Positions 9,230-20,315 are shown, counted from the stretch's first letter. The stretch is DNA of 50,289 nucleotides from Bacillus sp. (in: firmicutes) (GCA_021208645.1 JAJOJL010000056.1:1-50289), one strand, 5' to 3'. The notes: generated by a model not told the origin, from the letters alone. Translations and numbers: made by a program.

Positions 9230-10153
9230 GATAGGTCACCTCCAGTAATTTCCATAAATTTCTCTTCCAGGGTCTTCTCCTCCCGGACTATTTCCGTAAC
9301 ATCAAATCCATTTTCCACAAAAAATCGCGTAATTTCTGCTGTTTCCTTTTTATTAATAGTAAAAACAAGTTTTCCGTTCTGCTCCTGTACTTCCCTTTTC
9401 GGGAAGTTGCCTTTCACAGCAGTCAGGGACTCCACTAATGGACTTACTTCAAATATTACTTTCTTTTCACTTGTGCTCTCGACCATGGCATTAACGGAGT
9501 CAACACTTATTAATTTTCCATGATGAATGACGCCAATTCGGTCACACATTAACTGCATCTCACCAAGCAAATGACTAGAAACAAATACGGTAATGTTTTC
9601 TTCTTTAGCTATTTTCCGAATATAGGCACGGATCTCCCTAATTCCTGCTGGGTCCAAGCCATTTGTCGGTTCGTCTAAAATAAGTAATGATGGTGAGTGG
9701 AGGAGAGCTTGTGCTAACCCTAATCGCTGTCTCATTCCTAAGGAGTAAGTTTTCACTTTCTCATGAATCCTTTTTTCTAGTCCTACAAGCTCAACAATTT
9801 CGTTAATTCTTTGTTTTTTTATTCCTGGAACCATTCTCCCGTAATGAATAAGATTATCGTAGCCAGATAAAAACTTGTACATTTCAGGATTTTCAATAAT
9901 TCCTCCAACATGGGAAATGGCATTTTCGAAATCTCGAGCAACACTGTGATCATTGATAAGGATCTCGCCGTCAGTAATTTTCATTAGTCCAACCATCATG
10001 CGTATCGTTGTTGTTTTCCCGGCACCGTTAGGACCAAGAAAACCAAATACTTCGCCTCGCTTTAGTTCTAATGAAATCCGTTCAATGATCGTTACCGCAC
10101 CAATTTTTTTTTGTAACATTATTCATTTGTAAAATAGGAATAGTTTTTTCCAT
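9226..10153 (-). CDS. ABC transporter ATP-binding protein (start region frameshifted)
   Basis: About 308 residues. It has Walker A (GPNGAGKTTT), the signature (YSLGMRQRLGLAQALLHSP), Walker B with catalytic Glu (LLILDEPTNGLDP) and the switch His (SSHLLGEM), as in BcrA-type exporters. The best start is the ATG at 10153 behind AGGAGGTAGG. From there the frame (MEKTIPILQMNNVTKK) runs into a 9-A tract on the coding strand (10104-10112). Eight As would join it to IGAVTIIERISLELKRG, so one extra base is present. Without this correction the ORF would begin at an internal codon with no ribosome site. Confidence 0.85.
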
Positions 10154-10334
10154 TGTTCCTACCTCCTCGTTTATCCTCACTTGTATTATGTCCTTGTTAT
10201 ATTAATTGGGACTTATAAAATTATTAAAAAAGTATTAATATAAGCTTGCTAAATAAAAAAATAACGAGACTTTTTATATAATCTTGGTTATAGTAGAAAA
10301 CGGTAACTAGAAATGAATTAGGAGCATTCTTTTT

Positions 10335-12270
10335 ATGAAAAACAAAACTGCACTTCCTTTCTCCCTATCTAAAACAGAAAATTTCTTTGATCAACTAGGC
10401 AACTATATTGGCGATGTATTCTATGATATTCTCCCAGAGATGGGCTTTGAATTGAGAGACGAACAAATTTTTATGGCTTATCAGCTGGAACAAGCCTTCA
10501 AAAATAGGAACGTTATTTTCGCAGAGGCAGGGGTTGGAACGGGGAAAACATTCGTGTACCTTCTATATGCCATTTGTTATGCAAGATACAAAGGGAAACC
10601 AGCAATTATTTCCTGTGCAGACGAAACACTAATCGAGCAGCTTGTTAAGAAAAATGGTGATATTGAAAAACTGGAGAAAGCTTTGGAACTTACCATCGAT
10701 GCTCGCCTTGCTAAGGCAAGGGATCAGTACCTCTGTGTAAAAAAACTGGACAACTTGATCCATCAACAAAAGAATGACAAAGACCTTCTTCGAATTCATC
10801 ACGAACTACCGAACTTTGTTTTCAATAATTCTCATGCCTCCATGACTTCTTTTGAAAAATATGGTGACAGAAAAGACTATCCATTGCTTTCAAACGAAAC
10901 CTGGACTCAAATTGCATGGGATCCAGTTCAACAGTGCTCTACCTGTGATTTCCGCCACCGTTGTGCGCAAACATTACATCGGCAACATTACAGGGATGCT
11001 ATTGACCTTGTAATTTGTTCCCATGATTTTTATATGGAGCATGTTTGGACGAAAGAATCGAGACAACGGGAGGGGCAACTGCCGCTTCTTCCAGAAGCAA
11101 GCTGTGTTGTCTTTGATGAAGGACATTTATTGGAATTTGCTGCACAAAAGGGGCTAACGTATCGCTTTCATTCTGAAACGTTAAACACTATGTTAACGGC
11201 TTATTTCAACCAAGATATTCGAGAGGAAACCCTTTACTTAATTGAAGATATATTAGCACTTCATGAAGAATGGTTTGATCAGCTTAAATCTTACGCTACC
11301 TACATTGAAGGGTCAGAACGAATGGAAGTTCTAAGGACCAATAACTTAGTGGACATTGCACAAACATTGCATGCTAAAGTAACCAAGTTGTTGGATCAAC
11401 TCGTATTTGACTCTGAACTATTTGTTATGGAAGATTACCATTTAAAAATAATCGAAGAATACCTAGAGTTTTTATTCCTATGGTTTATCTGTTTTACTAG
11501 CGAAAGATCGTGGAATTTACTGGCTTGAGGAATCAAATACAGAGGTAACATTTGTCGTAATGCCTCGTTTAGTAGAAAATGTACTAAAACAAGAAGTCTT
11601 TAGCCAGACTATCCCATTTGTTTTCTCATCGGCAACTTTGTCTAAATCAGGTGATTTTTCCTATATGGCAAATAGTTTAGGGGTTGAAAGCTACCAATTC
11701 TTTTCCGTATCTTCTCCGTTTGATTATCATACCCAAATGGAGGTGAAGGTTCACACAGAAGAAACCAGGATGGATAAATGGGAGCAGGTGGCTAATGACT
11801 TAATAAAAAATAATGGTAAAACACTGATTCTATTTTCTTCTGAGAAAGAAATGAACCAGTTTCGTCAATACGCCAGTGAACCAACAAAGGAATGGAACTT
11901 TCCCATTCTCTATGAAGGAGACGAAGAAATTAGTTACTTAGTAAAGGCATTTCAAGAAAACGAAGGGACTGTTTTATGTTCCCATCATTTATGGGAAGGT
12001 TTGGATGTTCCAGGCCCCTCCTTATCGCAAGTAATTATTTATTCCTTACCTTTTCCTCCAAAGGATCCTGTTTTTCAAGCGAAAAGAAATTATGTGGAAA
12101 ATCCTTTGGAAGATGTGGACTTGCCGTACATGCTTCTTCGACTACGGCAAGGGATTGGGCGACTAATACGGATAAAGGAAGATAAAGGAACCATTCACAT
12201 TTGGCTAACAAAAGAAGAAAAAACCGATTATTACAAAGAAATTATTGGCGTCCTACCTGTAACTCCTTAA
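10335..12270 (+). pseudogene. ypvA: YpvA/DinG-type ATP-dependent DNA helicase, one frameshift
   Basis: The reconstructed protein is about 644 residues, like B. subtilis YpvA (about 640). Walker A is AEAGVGTGKTFVYLLYAI and the DEAH-box position is VVFDEGHLLEF. Four cysteines (YLCVKK, then CSTCDFRHRC) match the iron-sulfur cluster of XPD/DinG-type 5'-3' helicases. The C-terminal half has FSSATLSKSGDFSY, SHHLWEGLDVPG and LRLRQGIGRLIR. The frame breaks in a five-T run at 11469-11473; with four Ts the protein reads through as EFYSYGLSVLLAKDRGIYW. The start ATG at 10335 follows TTAGGAGC. The role is probably DNA repair or structured-DNA unwinding. Confidence 0.87.
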
Positions 12271-12281
12271 TTTAAACATAT

Positions 12282-12317
12282 GGGTGACTAAAGGCTAGAC
12301 AAGGTCACCCTTATTTT
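12282..12317 (+). terminator. terminator after ypvA
   Basis: GGGTGAC (12282-12288) pairs with GTCACCC (12304-12310) and is followed by TTATTTT, 12 bases after the stop codon. Confidence 0.75.
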
Positions 12318-12324
12318 ACATTTA

Positions 12325-12501
12325 TTAGGTAAATAAATTATTACTTTCATGTTGTCCCCTTACAGTCTCGTCTAATTCTTCTTTTGAAACGTAGTAGAGC
12401 ATACTAGATCCTATCACAAAAAGTATCGCCCCAATTACAAAAAGCGCTGTCGCACCATGTGTTAATTGTCTTCTTTTAAGTTCTCCGTTAACATTTCTCA
12501 A
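12325..12501 (-). CDS. small single-pass membrane protein
   Basis: 58 residues: a charged N-terminus (RNVNGELKRRQLTHGA), one hydrophobic helix (about 19-39) and an acidic C-terminal tail. The TTG at 12501 is preferred because GGAGGGA lies about 7 bases upstream; an upstream TTG at 12516 overlaps the ribosome site itself. It converges on ypvA. Family unknown; many Bacillus spore-formers carry proteins of this shape. Confidence 0.6.
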   Translation of the reverse strand: MRNVNGELKRRQLTHGATALFVIGAILFVIGSSMLYYVSKEELDETVRGQHESNNLFT

Positions 12502-12698
12502 GGACACTCCCTCCAATCGTAATTAAGAAAGCTAATATTATTGTATGAGAAAAACGAAATGGAAGAATGTGCATTCTCACTACATTTTGAAAGGTAGGGC
12601 AAAGGGCCAGAAACTAGACTTAAATTTCAGAGGAACTTATCCCACCTTTTAGAGGGATTATTGGTGAGGAAATGGATTGAAAGACAACATAAAAAGGC

Positions 12699-13094
12699 TG
12701 GGACATAACTAAAGTGTTTAACGGGAAATCCGAACAATTCACTATCTTAGCGGAGGAAATATACGAAGACTCCAGCGGGAGCAAAGGCAAAGGTGAGACC
12801 CCACAGTGCGTAAGCGAGACTGCTGTAAAACTCGAATAGTTTAATTGCAATGGCTTCGCTCGTTGCGCGCCTACTATGAAAAAACCACTCATAATAGGCT
12901 TTCAAAAGATGGCAACGGCTTCGCACATTGCTAGAGGCACTGAAAAAGTGGAAAAACACCACTTTTTCAGTGCCTTCGCGTAAGCACGAGGAGGCTCACC
13001 AGCCGCCCGCGGAAAGCGAAGTATATTTCCGGAGCGTTTTATTTTTGCACATTCCATTCATTCGGATTTCTCACTGATAAAATACTTTGGTCCC
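12699..13094. repeat. composite palindromic repeat, about 0.4 kb
   Basis: Nested inverted ends: the outer pair is GGGACATAACTAAAGTGTTT...GAAATCCGAA (12699-12735) against TTCGGATTTCTC...ACTTTGGTCCC (13060-13094); the inner pair is AGCGGAGGAAATATAC (from about 12748) against GTATATTTCCGGAGCG (about 13022-13037). The core repeats the GACTCCAGCGGGA / ACGAGGAGGCTCACC / GCCCGCGGAAAGCGA words of the other repeats. It contains a near-perfect 16-bp hairpin at 12936-12974 (GGCACTGAAAAAGTGG and its complement), which looks like an insertion of one repeat inside another. The roughly 630-base gap here holds no other gene that I can support. Confidence 0.75.
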
Positions 13095-13129
13095 ATACTC
13101 TTTAAATAAACGAACACTGAATCAAAGAC

Positions 13130-15873
13130 TCACCCTGTATTTACTAACCCTGCAGCCACTCCACTAATTGTCAGTAATACTTCCGTTAACAATTCCTCTG
13201 ACTGTTCATCCGACTCCCTCATTTTTTGAATTAAGTCTACTTGCATGAAATTTAACGGATCAACATAAGGGTTTCTGCGATAGACCGATTCCCTAATATT
13301 TGGTATGTGATCAAGAAGTTCGTCCATACATGTTATTTTCAATAATATCTCCCGTGTACGGTTGTATTCTTCTTTAATATCCTGAAAAATTCTATCTGCT
13401 ATATCTTTGTTATTTACTAAGTTTTTATATTCTTCTGCAGTTGTCATATCCGCTTTTAATAAGGCCATCTGCAAATTATTAATGGTTACTTGGAAAAACG
13501 GCCATTCTTGGTACATTGTTTGTAGAAGTTTGAGGTTTTCCTCCTTTTTCGAAGCAAAAGCTTCAAGACCTGTTCCTGCTGCATACCAAGCAGGAAGTAA
13601 CTGCCTAGATTGTGTCCAAGCAAAAACCCATGGTATCGCACGTAAATCTTCAAATCGTTGACTGCCTTTTCGACTCATTGGTCTAGAACCAATGTTCAAA
13701 GCTCCCAATTCTCCTAAAGGAGTTGCTTCGTTAAAGTACGTTAAAAAGTCCTTATCACCAAATACAAGAGATTGGTATTTAGACAACGCTTCTTTTGTCA
13801 CTTCTTCCATTGCTTTTTCCCAAGTAGCTTCTAACCCTTGCTCTTTCTTCGTCCTTGCAGATGCTTCTAATAAGGCTGAAGCAGCCTGTTCTAAATTTCG
13901 GAAGGCAATGTCTTCAAGTAAGTAACGGGAGGATAATACTTCCCCCTGCTCCGTAATCTTCACTCCATCCCCTAATGTCTCTGCTGGTTGCGATAGAATA
14001 CTTCGGTTTAAGGTACCACCGCCACGACCTAAGGAACCACCTCTACCATGGAAAAATTTTAACCTAAGGTCAAAATCCCTTGCCATTTTGTGAATATCCT
14101 GTTGGGCCTTAAATAGCTTCCAGTTGGCAGTTAACGTACCACCATCCTTGCTCCCGTCTGAATATCCGAGCATTATTTCTTGATGGTTTCCCCTAACTTC
14201 GAGGTGCTTTCGATAAACATCCATATTAAATAAGGTTTTCATAATTTCTGGTCCTGCTACAAGATCATCAATCGTTTCCAATAACGGAGCAACATGGAGG
14301 GTGCTTTCTACCTCACCGTTTGCGTGAAGGCGGTAAATACCTGCTTCCTTCGCCAAAAGAAGAGCTTCTAATAAATCACTAGCAGACTGGGTCATGCTAA
14401 CTAAATATACTTCAATGGCACGTTGACCAAATTCATTATGGGCTTCTTTAATCATTTGGAAAACTTTAAAAATCTCCTGGGTTTCCTTTGTATAATCTTC
14501 ATGAAGGAGCATGAGTGGCCTTGGATCACTTAATGCATCTTGAAGAAGGTTTAATTTTTCCTGTTCAGGTAGTGTTTCATAATTTTCTGCAATGTTTACA
14601 ACCCTTAAAATTTCAGCTACAGCTGATGCATGTTCACCACTATGATTCCGTATATCAAGTGTAGCTAAATGGAACCCGAATAACTCTACTTGGCGGATTA
14701 ATTTTCTTATCGTCTTAAGCTTCCTGTCAGATGGTTGGTGTTTTTCCGCTGATGTAAGGACTAACTCTAAATCTCGTAACAATTCCTCCGCATTTTTATA
14801 GCCTGCGTCTGAAACACCTATATTTCGTATACGCTTTAATACAACAGCAAATTTTCTGCGGTATATTTCTGATTCAACAGGCCAAGCTTCTCCATCTTCG
14901 AGGTACCTTTGTTCGTCCTCTTCTACTGACGCTATTAAATCTTTGCTGATTTCAACGCGAAATACTGATTGACTGAAACGTCTCATTAGTTCAACAATCG
15001 ATTTCTTATATTTTTTTTAACGCTAATTTTCTTTGTAGCTTTAACGTTTCCCACGTTATTTCAGGAGTTACATTTGGATTCCCATCCCTGTCACCGCCGA
15101 TCCATGATCCGAAATGGATGAAGTTAGGGACTCGCCAAGGATGATTCGGAAAGTAATCACCAAGCTGTATTTCCATTTCACGATGAACTTCAGGCAAAAC
15201 TTCAAACAATGTTTCATCGATATAATAAAGTCCATTTTTCACCTCATCTAAAACGGTTGGTTTACGGTGACGAAGTTCATCTGTCTGCCACAATGCCGTT
15301 ACTTCGTTAAACAGACTTTCATCTAATGAAGCTTGTTCTTTTTTTCGTTAATAACGGATTATCAAATTGCTGTAAGATGGTTGATATTCTTTTTTGAATT
15401 TCTAATACCGTTCGCTTTGTTGCTTCTGTTGGGTGAGCAGTAATGATTAATTCAATGGATAAATCATCCAAAACTTGCTGTATCATTTCCTCTGGATAAT
15501 TACTTTTCTTGATAGTCGCTACAGCAGACTCAATAGAAAATGGCTGAGCGTCTTTCTCATCTAGAAGTTGATATTGTCGCCGGCGTCGAATGCGATGGTT
15601 TTGCTCAGCGATATTTACGAGATGAAAATAGACGGCAAACGCTCGAATGACATGTTGTCTTTCAGGTGACTTTAAGTTACTAATTTCTTCTTTTAATCTT
15701 AAGTAGGCTTCTTCGTTAAAGTTTTTTCGTAAATCCTTCGTTGTTTCCCTAATGGCTTCCACCTTATTAAAGAGGGAGATCCCTCCATGATGTACTAGAA
15801 TTTCACCTAAAATGTTTCCCAGTTTTTTAACATCATTCCGTAAAAGAGAGTAATTATCTGTTGTATTTATCAT
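13130..15873 (-). pseudogene. ppc: phosphoenolpyruvate carboxylase, two frameshifts
   Basis: Three fragments together give about 913 residues, normal for Ppc, which carboxylates PEP to oxaloacetate to refill the TCA cycle. Motifs run in order: ELIITAHPTEATKRT with the catalytic His, FGSWIGGDRDGNPNVT, LGYSDGSKDGG, FFHGRGGSLGRGGG and the conserved C-terminal AAGLVNTG. The ATG at 15873 follows GGAGGGG. Extra bases in coding-strand A runs at 15339-15345 (7, expected 6) and 15011-15018 (8, expected 7) break the frame. All catalytic motifs are intact, so the breaks look like sequencing errors rather than gene death. Confidence 0.92.
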
Positions 15874-16054
15874 GTCTTTCCCCTCCAATAAACTGCTTTT
15901 ATCTATCTTATAGATAACCCATGCAAAAAACAATCTATGTATCTGAACAAGAGTCAGTAAAAATCATAAATTACTTGCAGGTATTTTTATATAATAACAA
16001 AAATCTATAGAAATAATCAATTTATTCTAACTATTTCACAAACATTAAAGAAAA

Positions 16055-16102
16055 AGAGACTGGGACAAAAGGTAGGTTTTTGACCTTTTGTCCTAGCCTC
16101 TA
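16055..16102 (-). terminator. long hairpin terminator
   Basis: On the minus strand GGACAAAAGGT pairs with ACCTTTTGTCC around a short A-rich loop, followed by CTCTTTTTCTTT. The flanking GAGGCTAGG/CCAGTCTC extends the stem. It is 126 bases or more downstream of the small membrane gene at 16228-16440, and the stem words match common Bacillaceae terminator repeats. Confidence 0.65.
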
Positions 16103-16137
16103 TACAAATGCGGGAAGTAGCTACATCTATAAAAAGT

Positions 16138-16166
16138 CTTGAAAGGAGAGTGTTTATCCTTTCAAG
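16138..16166. repeat. 10-bp perfect inverted repeat
   Basis: CTTGAAAGGA (16138-16147) and TCCTTTCAAG (16157-16166) form a perfect stem with a 9-base loop, just downstream of the small membrane gene. No T-tail is present on either side. It may be an RNA-stabilising or regulatory hairpin; the function is unknown. Confidence 0.5.
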
Positions 16167-16227
16167 ACACGTAGCAGACGAAGCCAACGCCCGTCTATTG
16201 AAGACTTATGTCCACCTTTTCGACGCA

Positions 16228-16440
16228 TTATTTGCTATTCCTTTTTTTTCTGTACACGGACAAAGCTAAGGCTGCCGCAATGATGAGAAGTAGAACAGTA
16301 GAAGTTACACCAGGATTGTTCACTTCTTCTCCTGCTGAGTAGTCCATAGCAGAAGCAATTGTTACTCCAAGATTAATTATAAAAAAGAAAGCAGCTATAG
16401 CAATCAATGTAAATACAGTGTGAACTTGATTCGTCGACAT
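16228..16440 (-). CDS. small two-helix membrane protein
   Basis: 70 residues with two predicted membrane helices (about 8-33 and 47-63) and a basic tail (YRKKRNSK). The ATG at 16440 has AAGAGAGGTTATAATAGG upstream. Family not recognised. It lies between ppc and the amine oxidase. Confidence 0.6.
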   Translation of the reverse strand: MSTNQVHTVFTLIAIAAFFFIINLGVTIASAMDYSAGEEVNNPGVTSTVLLLIIAAALALSVYRKKRNSK

Positions 16441-16527
16441 CCTATTATAACCTCTCTTTTAAAAGTATAGTTAGTATTAGGATGTATTTTCTTTTAGAAT
16501 ACATACATAAAGATATGCATTCCATTA

Positions 16528-17649
16528 CTAATCTTTCATTAATGCCCCTGAAACATTGTAGTCTTCTATGTTGATGTCTGTCTCCCTGCCTACTGCTAGC
16601 TTTGCTAATTGTGCCCCTAAATAAGGGCCCACCGTTAAGCCTGAAGCCCCCAGTCCGTTTGCTATTATTAATCCGTCCCAATTGGGAACAGGCCCCACTA
16701 CTGGCAGAAATCCCGGTGTAAAGGGACGAAAGCCGACTCTCGTTTCTAAAAATGTACTTTGTGTAAGTCCAGGTGCTACTTGTAAGGCCTTCTCTAATAT
16801 TTCTTGCATTCCTCCTGCAGTTACACGGGTGTCAAACTCCCTTTCATCTTCATGTGTTGCACCAACAATCACCTTACCTTTTTCAAAAGCTACTATATAC
16901 TGATTGTTTTGGGGAGAAACAACTGGTAAATTCTCTGTTTCTGTATCTTCTAACCTTAAGTGAACAATCTGCGCTTTCTGCCCTGATACTAAAAACTTAA
17001 TTCCTAGTGGAGCCAGAATTACATTAGCCCAAGCTCCAGCAGTTACAATGACTTTCTTCCCTTGATACATCTCGCCATTTACTTGAACACCAGTCACTTG
17101 CTGGTTAGAATGCACGAGAGTAGCATTTCCTGTTAAGATGGAAGCACCACCATTTATCGATGCATTTAAGAGAGCATCCCTTAACGCCCTTCCGTCCACA
17201 CGTGCGGCACCACTAACAAATAAAGAAGAAAACCCTTCACCTAAAACAGGAAACCGTTCCTTTGTCTCCCTTGGTGACAAGCGCTTTATTTCCCCCATTT
17301 CTGGAGCTTCTACTATTCGATGCAAGGCCCTTTCTTCCATTTTGTTTAACTTCGATTCTTCTGTATGTAAATTTATGGCCCCCACCTTGCTATATCCAGT
17401 CTCCTGCTCTCCCCTTTCTTTTAAATCTTTAATCAATGATGGGTAGTACTTTGCCCCTTCCTTCGCTAACAGATACCATGCCTTATTTCTTCGTTGAGAA
17501 AGCCACGGATTAACTATTCCTGCAGCCGCATCTGTCGCCTGACCTTTATCTTTTCGATCCACAACCAGTACGTCGGCTCCTTCTTTTGTTAGATGATAGG
17601 CTGTGGAAGCCCCTAGTATTCCTGCACCTACCACAATAAAATCATGCAT
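16528..17649 (-). CDS. FAD-dependent D-amino acid/glycine oxidase-like oxidoreductase
   Basis: 373 residues from the ATG at 17649, which has AAAGGTG upstream; a GTG three codons earlier overlaps that site. The N-terminus has the dinucleotide-binding motif VVGAGILGASTAYHL, then AAAGIVNPWLSQRR. The C-terminus has RVGFRPFTPGFLPVVGP and NGLGASGLTVGPYLGAQLA, both typical of the DAO family (glycine oxidase, D-amino acid oxidases, ThiO). These oxidise amines to imines with hydrogen peroxide. No thiamine genes are adjacent, so a D-amino acid substrate is the more cautious guess. Confidence 0.85.
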   Translation of the reverse strand: MHDFIVVGAGILGASTAYHLTKEGADVLVVDRKDKGQATDAAAGIVNPWLSQRRNKAWYLLAKEGAKYYPSLIKDLKERGEQETGYSKVGAINLHTEESKLNKMEERALHRIVEAPEMGEIKRLSPRETKERFPVLGEGFSSLFVSGAARVDGRALRDALLNASINGGASILTGNATLVHSNQQVTGVQVNGEMYQGKKVIVTAGAWANVILAPLGIKFLVSGQKAQIVHLRLEDTETENLPVVSPQNNQYIVAFEKGKVIVGATHEDEREFDTRVTAGGMQEILEKALQVAPGLTQSTFLETRVGFRPFTPGFLPVVGPVPNWDGLIIANGLGASGLTVGPYLGAQLAKLAVGRETDINIEDYNVSGALMKD

Positions 17650-17775
17650 ATAAAACACCTTTCATCCTATTCTTTCTGAAAAAATATATAGATTCCATAA
17701 TTTTCAATACCTATACTATACCCTATCGAAAAAGAATTGAGACACCTTATAACGGGAAAGAATATTTCTAACTTT

Positions 17776-18525
17776 TTAAGGTATCAATAGACGAATGCCC
17801 CCTAATGAAGCCAATACTAATATGATGATATTGAAATGCTTTTGGGGCAGAAGTGGCAAAAACTTAATTCCTAAAAAAGTACCTACTAATATGGGAAGAA
17901 TTAGTAAAGCATTAAACAGCAAAGTATCGCCAGTAATAAGTCCTAATTGACCATACATGGGAACTTTGATTATGTTTACGGACAAGAAAAACCAAGCTCC
18001 TGTCCCTATGAACTCTCGTTTCGGTAAGGCAATAGCAATTAAAAACACTGCCATAATCGGTCCTGCAGCATTTCCTACCATCGTCGTAAAACCTGCAAGG
18101 GTTCCCATTACACCGACGAAAACTTTTGATTGGGGCATCACCTTCAAGAAACCTGCTTCCCACCGTAGTCTAGCCAGTTGAATACCTACTAAACAAATAA
18201 TTATCGTACCTAATATAACTTCTATCGGTCTACTTTCCACAATATTGTATAGAAGAATATAACCTGCAATTATTCCTCCAAGTACCCAGGGTATCAAGGA
18301 AAATAATGTTTTCCAATTTACACTTTTACGGTAGTAGGTTACGGCAATGATATCTGCTGTAATAAGCATGGGTAGGACGATACCAATCGATTCCCTTGCT
18401 GGAAAAATCGTAGCCATTGTAGCAACAACGAGCACACCTAAAGTTGGTAAGCCAGTCTTTGAAATACCAATAAATAAGGCGCATAAAATAACGACTACAA
18501 CTTGATACAAAGTTAAATCGAACAT
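17776..18525 (-). CDS. TauE/SafE-family membrane exporter
   Basis: 249 residues and about eight hydrophobic segments. GISKTGLPTLGVLVVATMA near the N-terminus and VGVMGTLAGFTTMVGNAAGP in the middle are the paired signatures of the TauE/SafE (sulfite/organosulfonate exporter) family. The ATG at 18525 follows AAAGAGGTAG. It may share transcription with the oxidase downstream (127-base gap). Substrate unknown. Confidence 0.88.
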   Translation of the reverse strand: MFDLTLYQVVVVILCALFIGISKTGLPTLGVLVVATMATIFPARESIGIVLPMLITADIIAVTYYRKSVNWKTLFSLIPWVLGGIIAGYILLYNIVESRPIEVILGTIIICLVGIQLARLRWEAGFLKVMPQSKVFVGVMGTLAGFTTMVGNAAGPIMAVFLIAIALPKREFIGTGAWFFLSVNIIKVPMYGQLGLITGDTLLFNALLILPILVGTFLGIKFLPLLPQKHFNIIILVLASLGGIRLLIP

Positions 18526-18604
18526 TCTCTCTACCTCTTTCCCTCAATCATCTATATCAATATTAACAATGAAGTTCCAAAACCCTGGAACCTGCAATAA
18601 TGCA

Positions 18605-18635
18605 ACGGAAAAATCCTGCCATAAAAGCAGGATTA
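18605..18635 (-). terminator. terminator of the SRPBCC gene
   Basis: AATCCTGC and GCAGGATT (18612-18619 and 18627-18634) form a stem on the minus strand followed by TTTTCC. The upstream arm overlaps the stop codon of the SRPBCC gene. Confidence 0.75.
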
Positions 18636-19076
18636 GCGCTGTTTCTCTAAGATTCGTTTTGCATTGTCTGCTGTTTCTGTAAATGATTTTTCTATTTTTT
18701 TAAAAATTAGAGAGGATCCAACCTTTACAAAGTTTTTCACTTCATCCATATCTGCAGTCGCCCTTCGAGTAAACTTTGTCCCATTATCCACCGGTTCATA
18801 AATATTAGCTACTTCGTGAGGGAAGGGCTTTGTTGCCTTGCAAATCACTGCTTCATTTTCTTTATAATCCAATACTTCCGCTACGGTCTTCATTTTTTTC
18901 CCTAATACCTTACTAGTTATTTCAATGATTGACCCTCGCTTGCTATACTCTCCTTCAAGAACCTTTACCTCAACAACGCCAGTTTCCCAAACTGGTCGTT
19001 TTTCTAAATTTTCAATAAAAGCAAAAACATCTTCAATAGGCCTTTCGATAATGACACTATACTCAATCGTTTTCAT
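18633..19076 (-). CDS. SRPBCC-fold (polyketide cyclase/START-like) protein
   Basis: 147 residues from the ATG at 19076 (AGGAGGAA upstream). The opening TIEYSVIIERPIEDVFAFI, and KRPVWETGVVEVKVLEG, are typical of SRPBCC ligand-binding proteins, with beta strands around a long C-terminal helix (VKVGSSLIFKKIEKSFTETA). These bind hydrophobic ligands; the substrate cannot be inferred. A 14-residue upstream extension is unlikely because it would cover the ribosome site. Confidence 0.8.
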   Translation of the reverse strand: MKTIEYSVIIERPIEDVFAFIENLEKRPVWETGVVEVKVLEGEYSKRGSIIEITSKVLGKKMKTVAEVLDYKENEAVICKATKPFPHEVANIYEPVDNGTKFTRRATADMDEVKNFVKVGSSLIFKKIEKSFTETADNAKRILEKQR

Positions 19077-19307
19077 TCTTGATTCCTCCTTTTTCCTCTT
19101 AAACGTTTTCCCCATACATACAACTAGTTCATTTCAAGTATAAACAGGAACGTTACCTACTTGAATTCACACTAATTTATACGGAATAGCTTGTGAATTG
19201 GAACTGCAACTATCATGTAAAATGAAATGTGTTTGTGTTAAGGTTGATTTCAGAAATGGTCCCTTCCTTTCCACAACTACACCAACATCCATGCTGTAGA
19301 GTATCAA

Positions 19308-20315
19308 TTAACCTTTTATATTTAATACTATTTTTCCAAACAGGTTTCCATGCTCCATATGTGCGTGTGCTTCCTGTATATCCCTTAGTCTAAAGGTACT
19401 GTCAATGATAGGAGTTATCTTATGGTTGTCTATGAAAGCTAACATCTGCTGAAATTCTTCTGGTGTACCCATTGTTGTCCCTAATATATCAAGCTGCTTC
19501 AAAAAAATTAATGGCATGATAAGGTTTGGTACAGGTCCAGCAGTTGCCCCGAAGGTAACAATTCGGCTCCCTGGTTTCGCCAAATTAATTAATTCACTAA
19601 ATGTTTCTCCACCAATCGTATCTATACTTATATCAACACCACCGGTCAACTTTTTAAGCTGTTTTGGCCAATCCCGATTCTTGTAATTTATGCCAGCTTT
19701 CGCACCCATTTTAACAGCCTGGTCAATTTTTTTGTCGTCACTAGAAGTAACAAAGACTTCAGCTTCTGATGCGACTGCCATTTGCAATAGGAACGTTGCT
19801 ACTCCTCCGCCAATACCAGGGATTACGACCGTTTCCCCTTTTTGTAAATTCCCTCGGGTAAATAAGGCCCTATAAGCCGTTAAACCAGCTAAAGGTAAAG
19901 CAGCAGCTTCCTCCCAGCTAAGAAAATTTGGTTTTGGATATACGTTCTCTTTAGGTACTTTAACAAACTCCGCGTGAGTCCCATCTGTTGGAACACCTAG
20001 TATAGAAAAATCCTTATTGTAAAATCTAGGATTACTTCCCCAATTTATTGCTGGATTAATAATAACTTCTTGAGAAACTTTGTAATTCTTTACATCCTCT
20101 CCGACAGCTTCAATCACACCAGCTCCGTCTGAACCAGGAATAGCTGGAAATCTTACACCGGGATACTGTCCTTTTCGGACAAAAATATCCCTCCGATTCA
20201 AGGCAGAATTATTCAAGCGGATAAGAACTTCTTGACCACTTATCTCCGGCCGTTGAACCTCTTCAAATGATAATGCGTCAATACCACCAGTTTCATGAAT
20301 GACAACTGCTTTCAT
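19308..20315 (-). CDS. MDR-family zinc-type alcohol dehydrogenase/quinone oxidoreductase
   Basis: 335 residues. The GroES-like N-terminal domain has LNNSALNRRDIFVRKGQYPG and PGSDGAGVIEAVG. The Rossmann domain has VVIPGIGGGVATFLLQMA and, at its end, FGKIVLNIKG. The catalytic zinc Cys found in alcohol dehydrogenases is replaced in the NRRDIF segment, so a quinone oxidoreductase or enoyl reductase-like NADPH activity is more likely. The ATG at 20315 follows GGGGAGGAG. Confidence 0.85.
   Translation of the reverse strand: MKAVVIHETGGIDALSFEEVQRPEISGQEVLIRLNNSALNRRDIFVRKGQYPGVRFPAIPGSDGAGVIEAVGEDVKNYKVSQEVIINPAINWGSNPRFYNKDFSILGVPTDGTHAEFVKVPKENVYPKPNFLSWEEAAALPLAGLTAYRALFTRGNLQKGETVVIPGIGGGVATFLLQMAVASEAEVFVTSSDDKKIDQAVKMGAKAGINYKNRDWPKQLKKLTGGVDISIDTIGGETFSELINLAKPGSRIVTFGATAGPVPNLIMPLIFLKQLDILGTTMGTPEEFQQMLAFIDNHKITPIIDSTFRLRDIQEAHAHMEHGNLFGKIVLNIKG

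Noticed and set aside
12620-12962. ORFs across the composite repeat
   Set aside because: They follow the repeat hairpins, have no family signature and no ribosome site.
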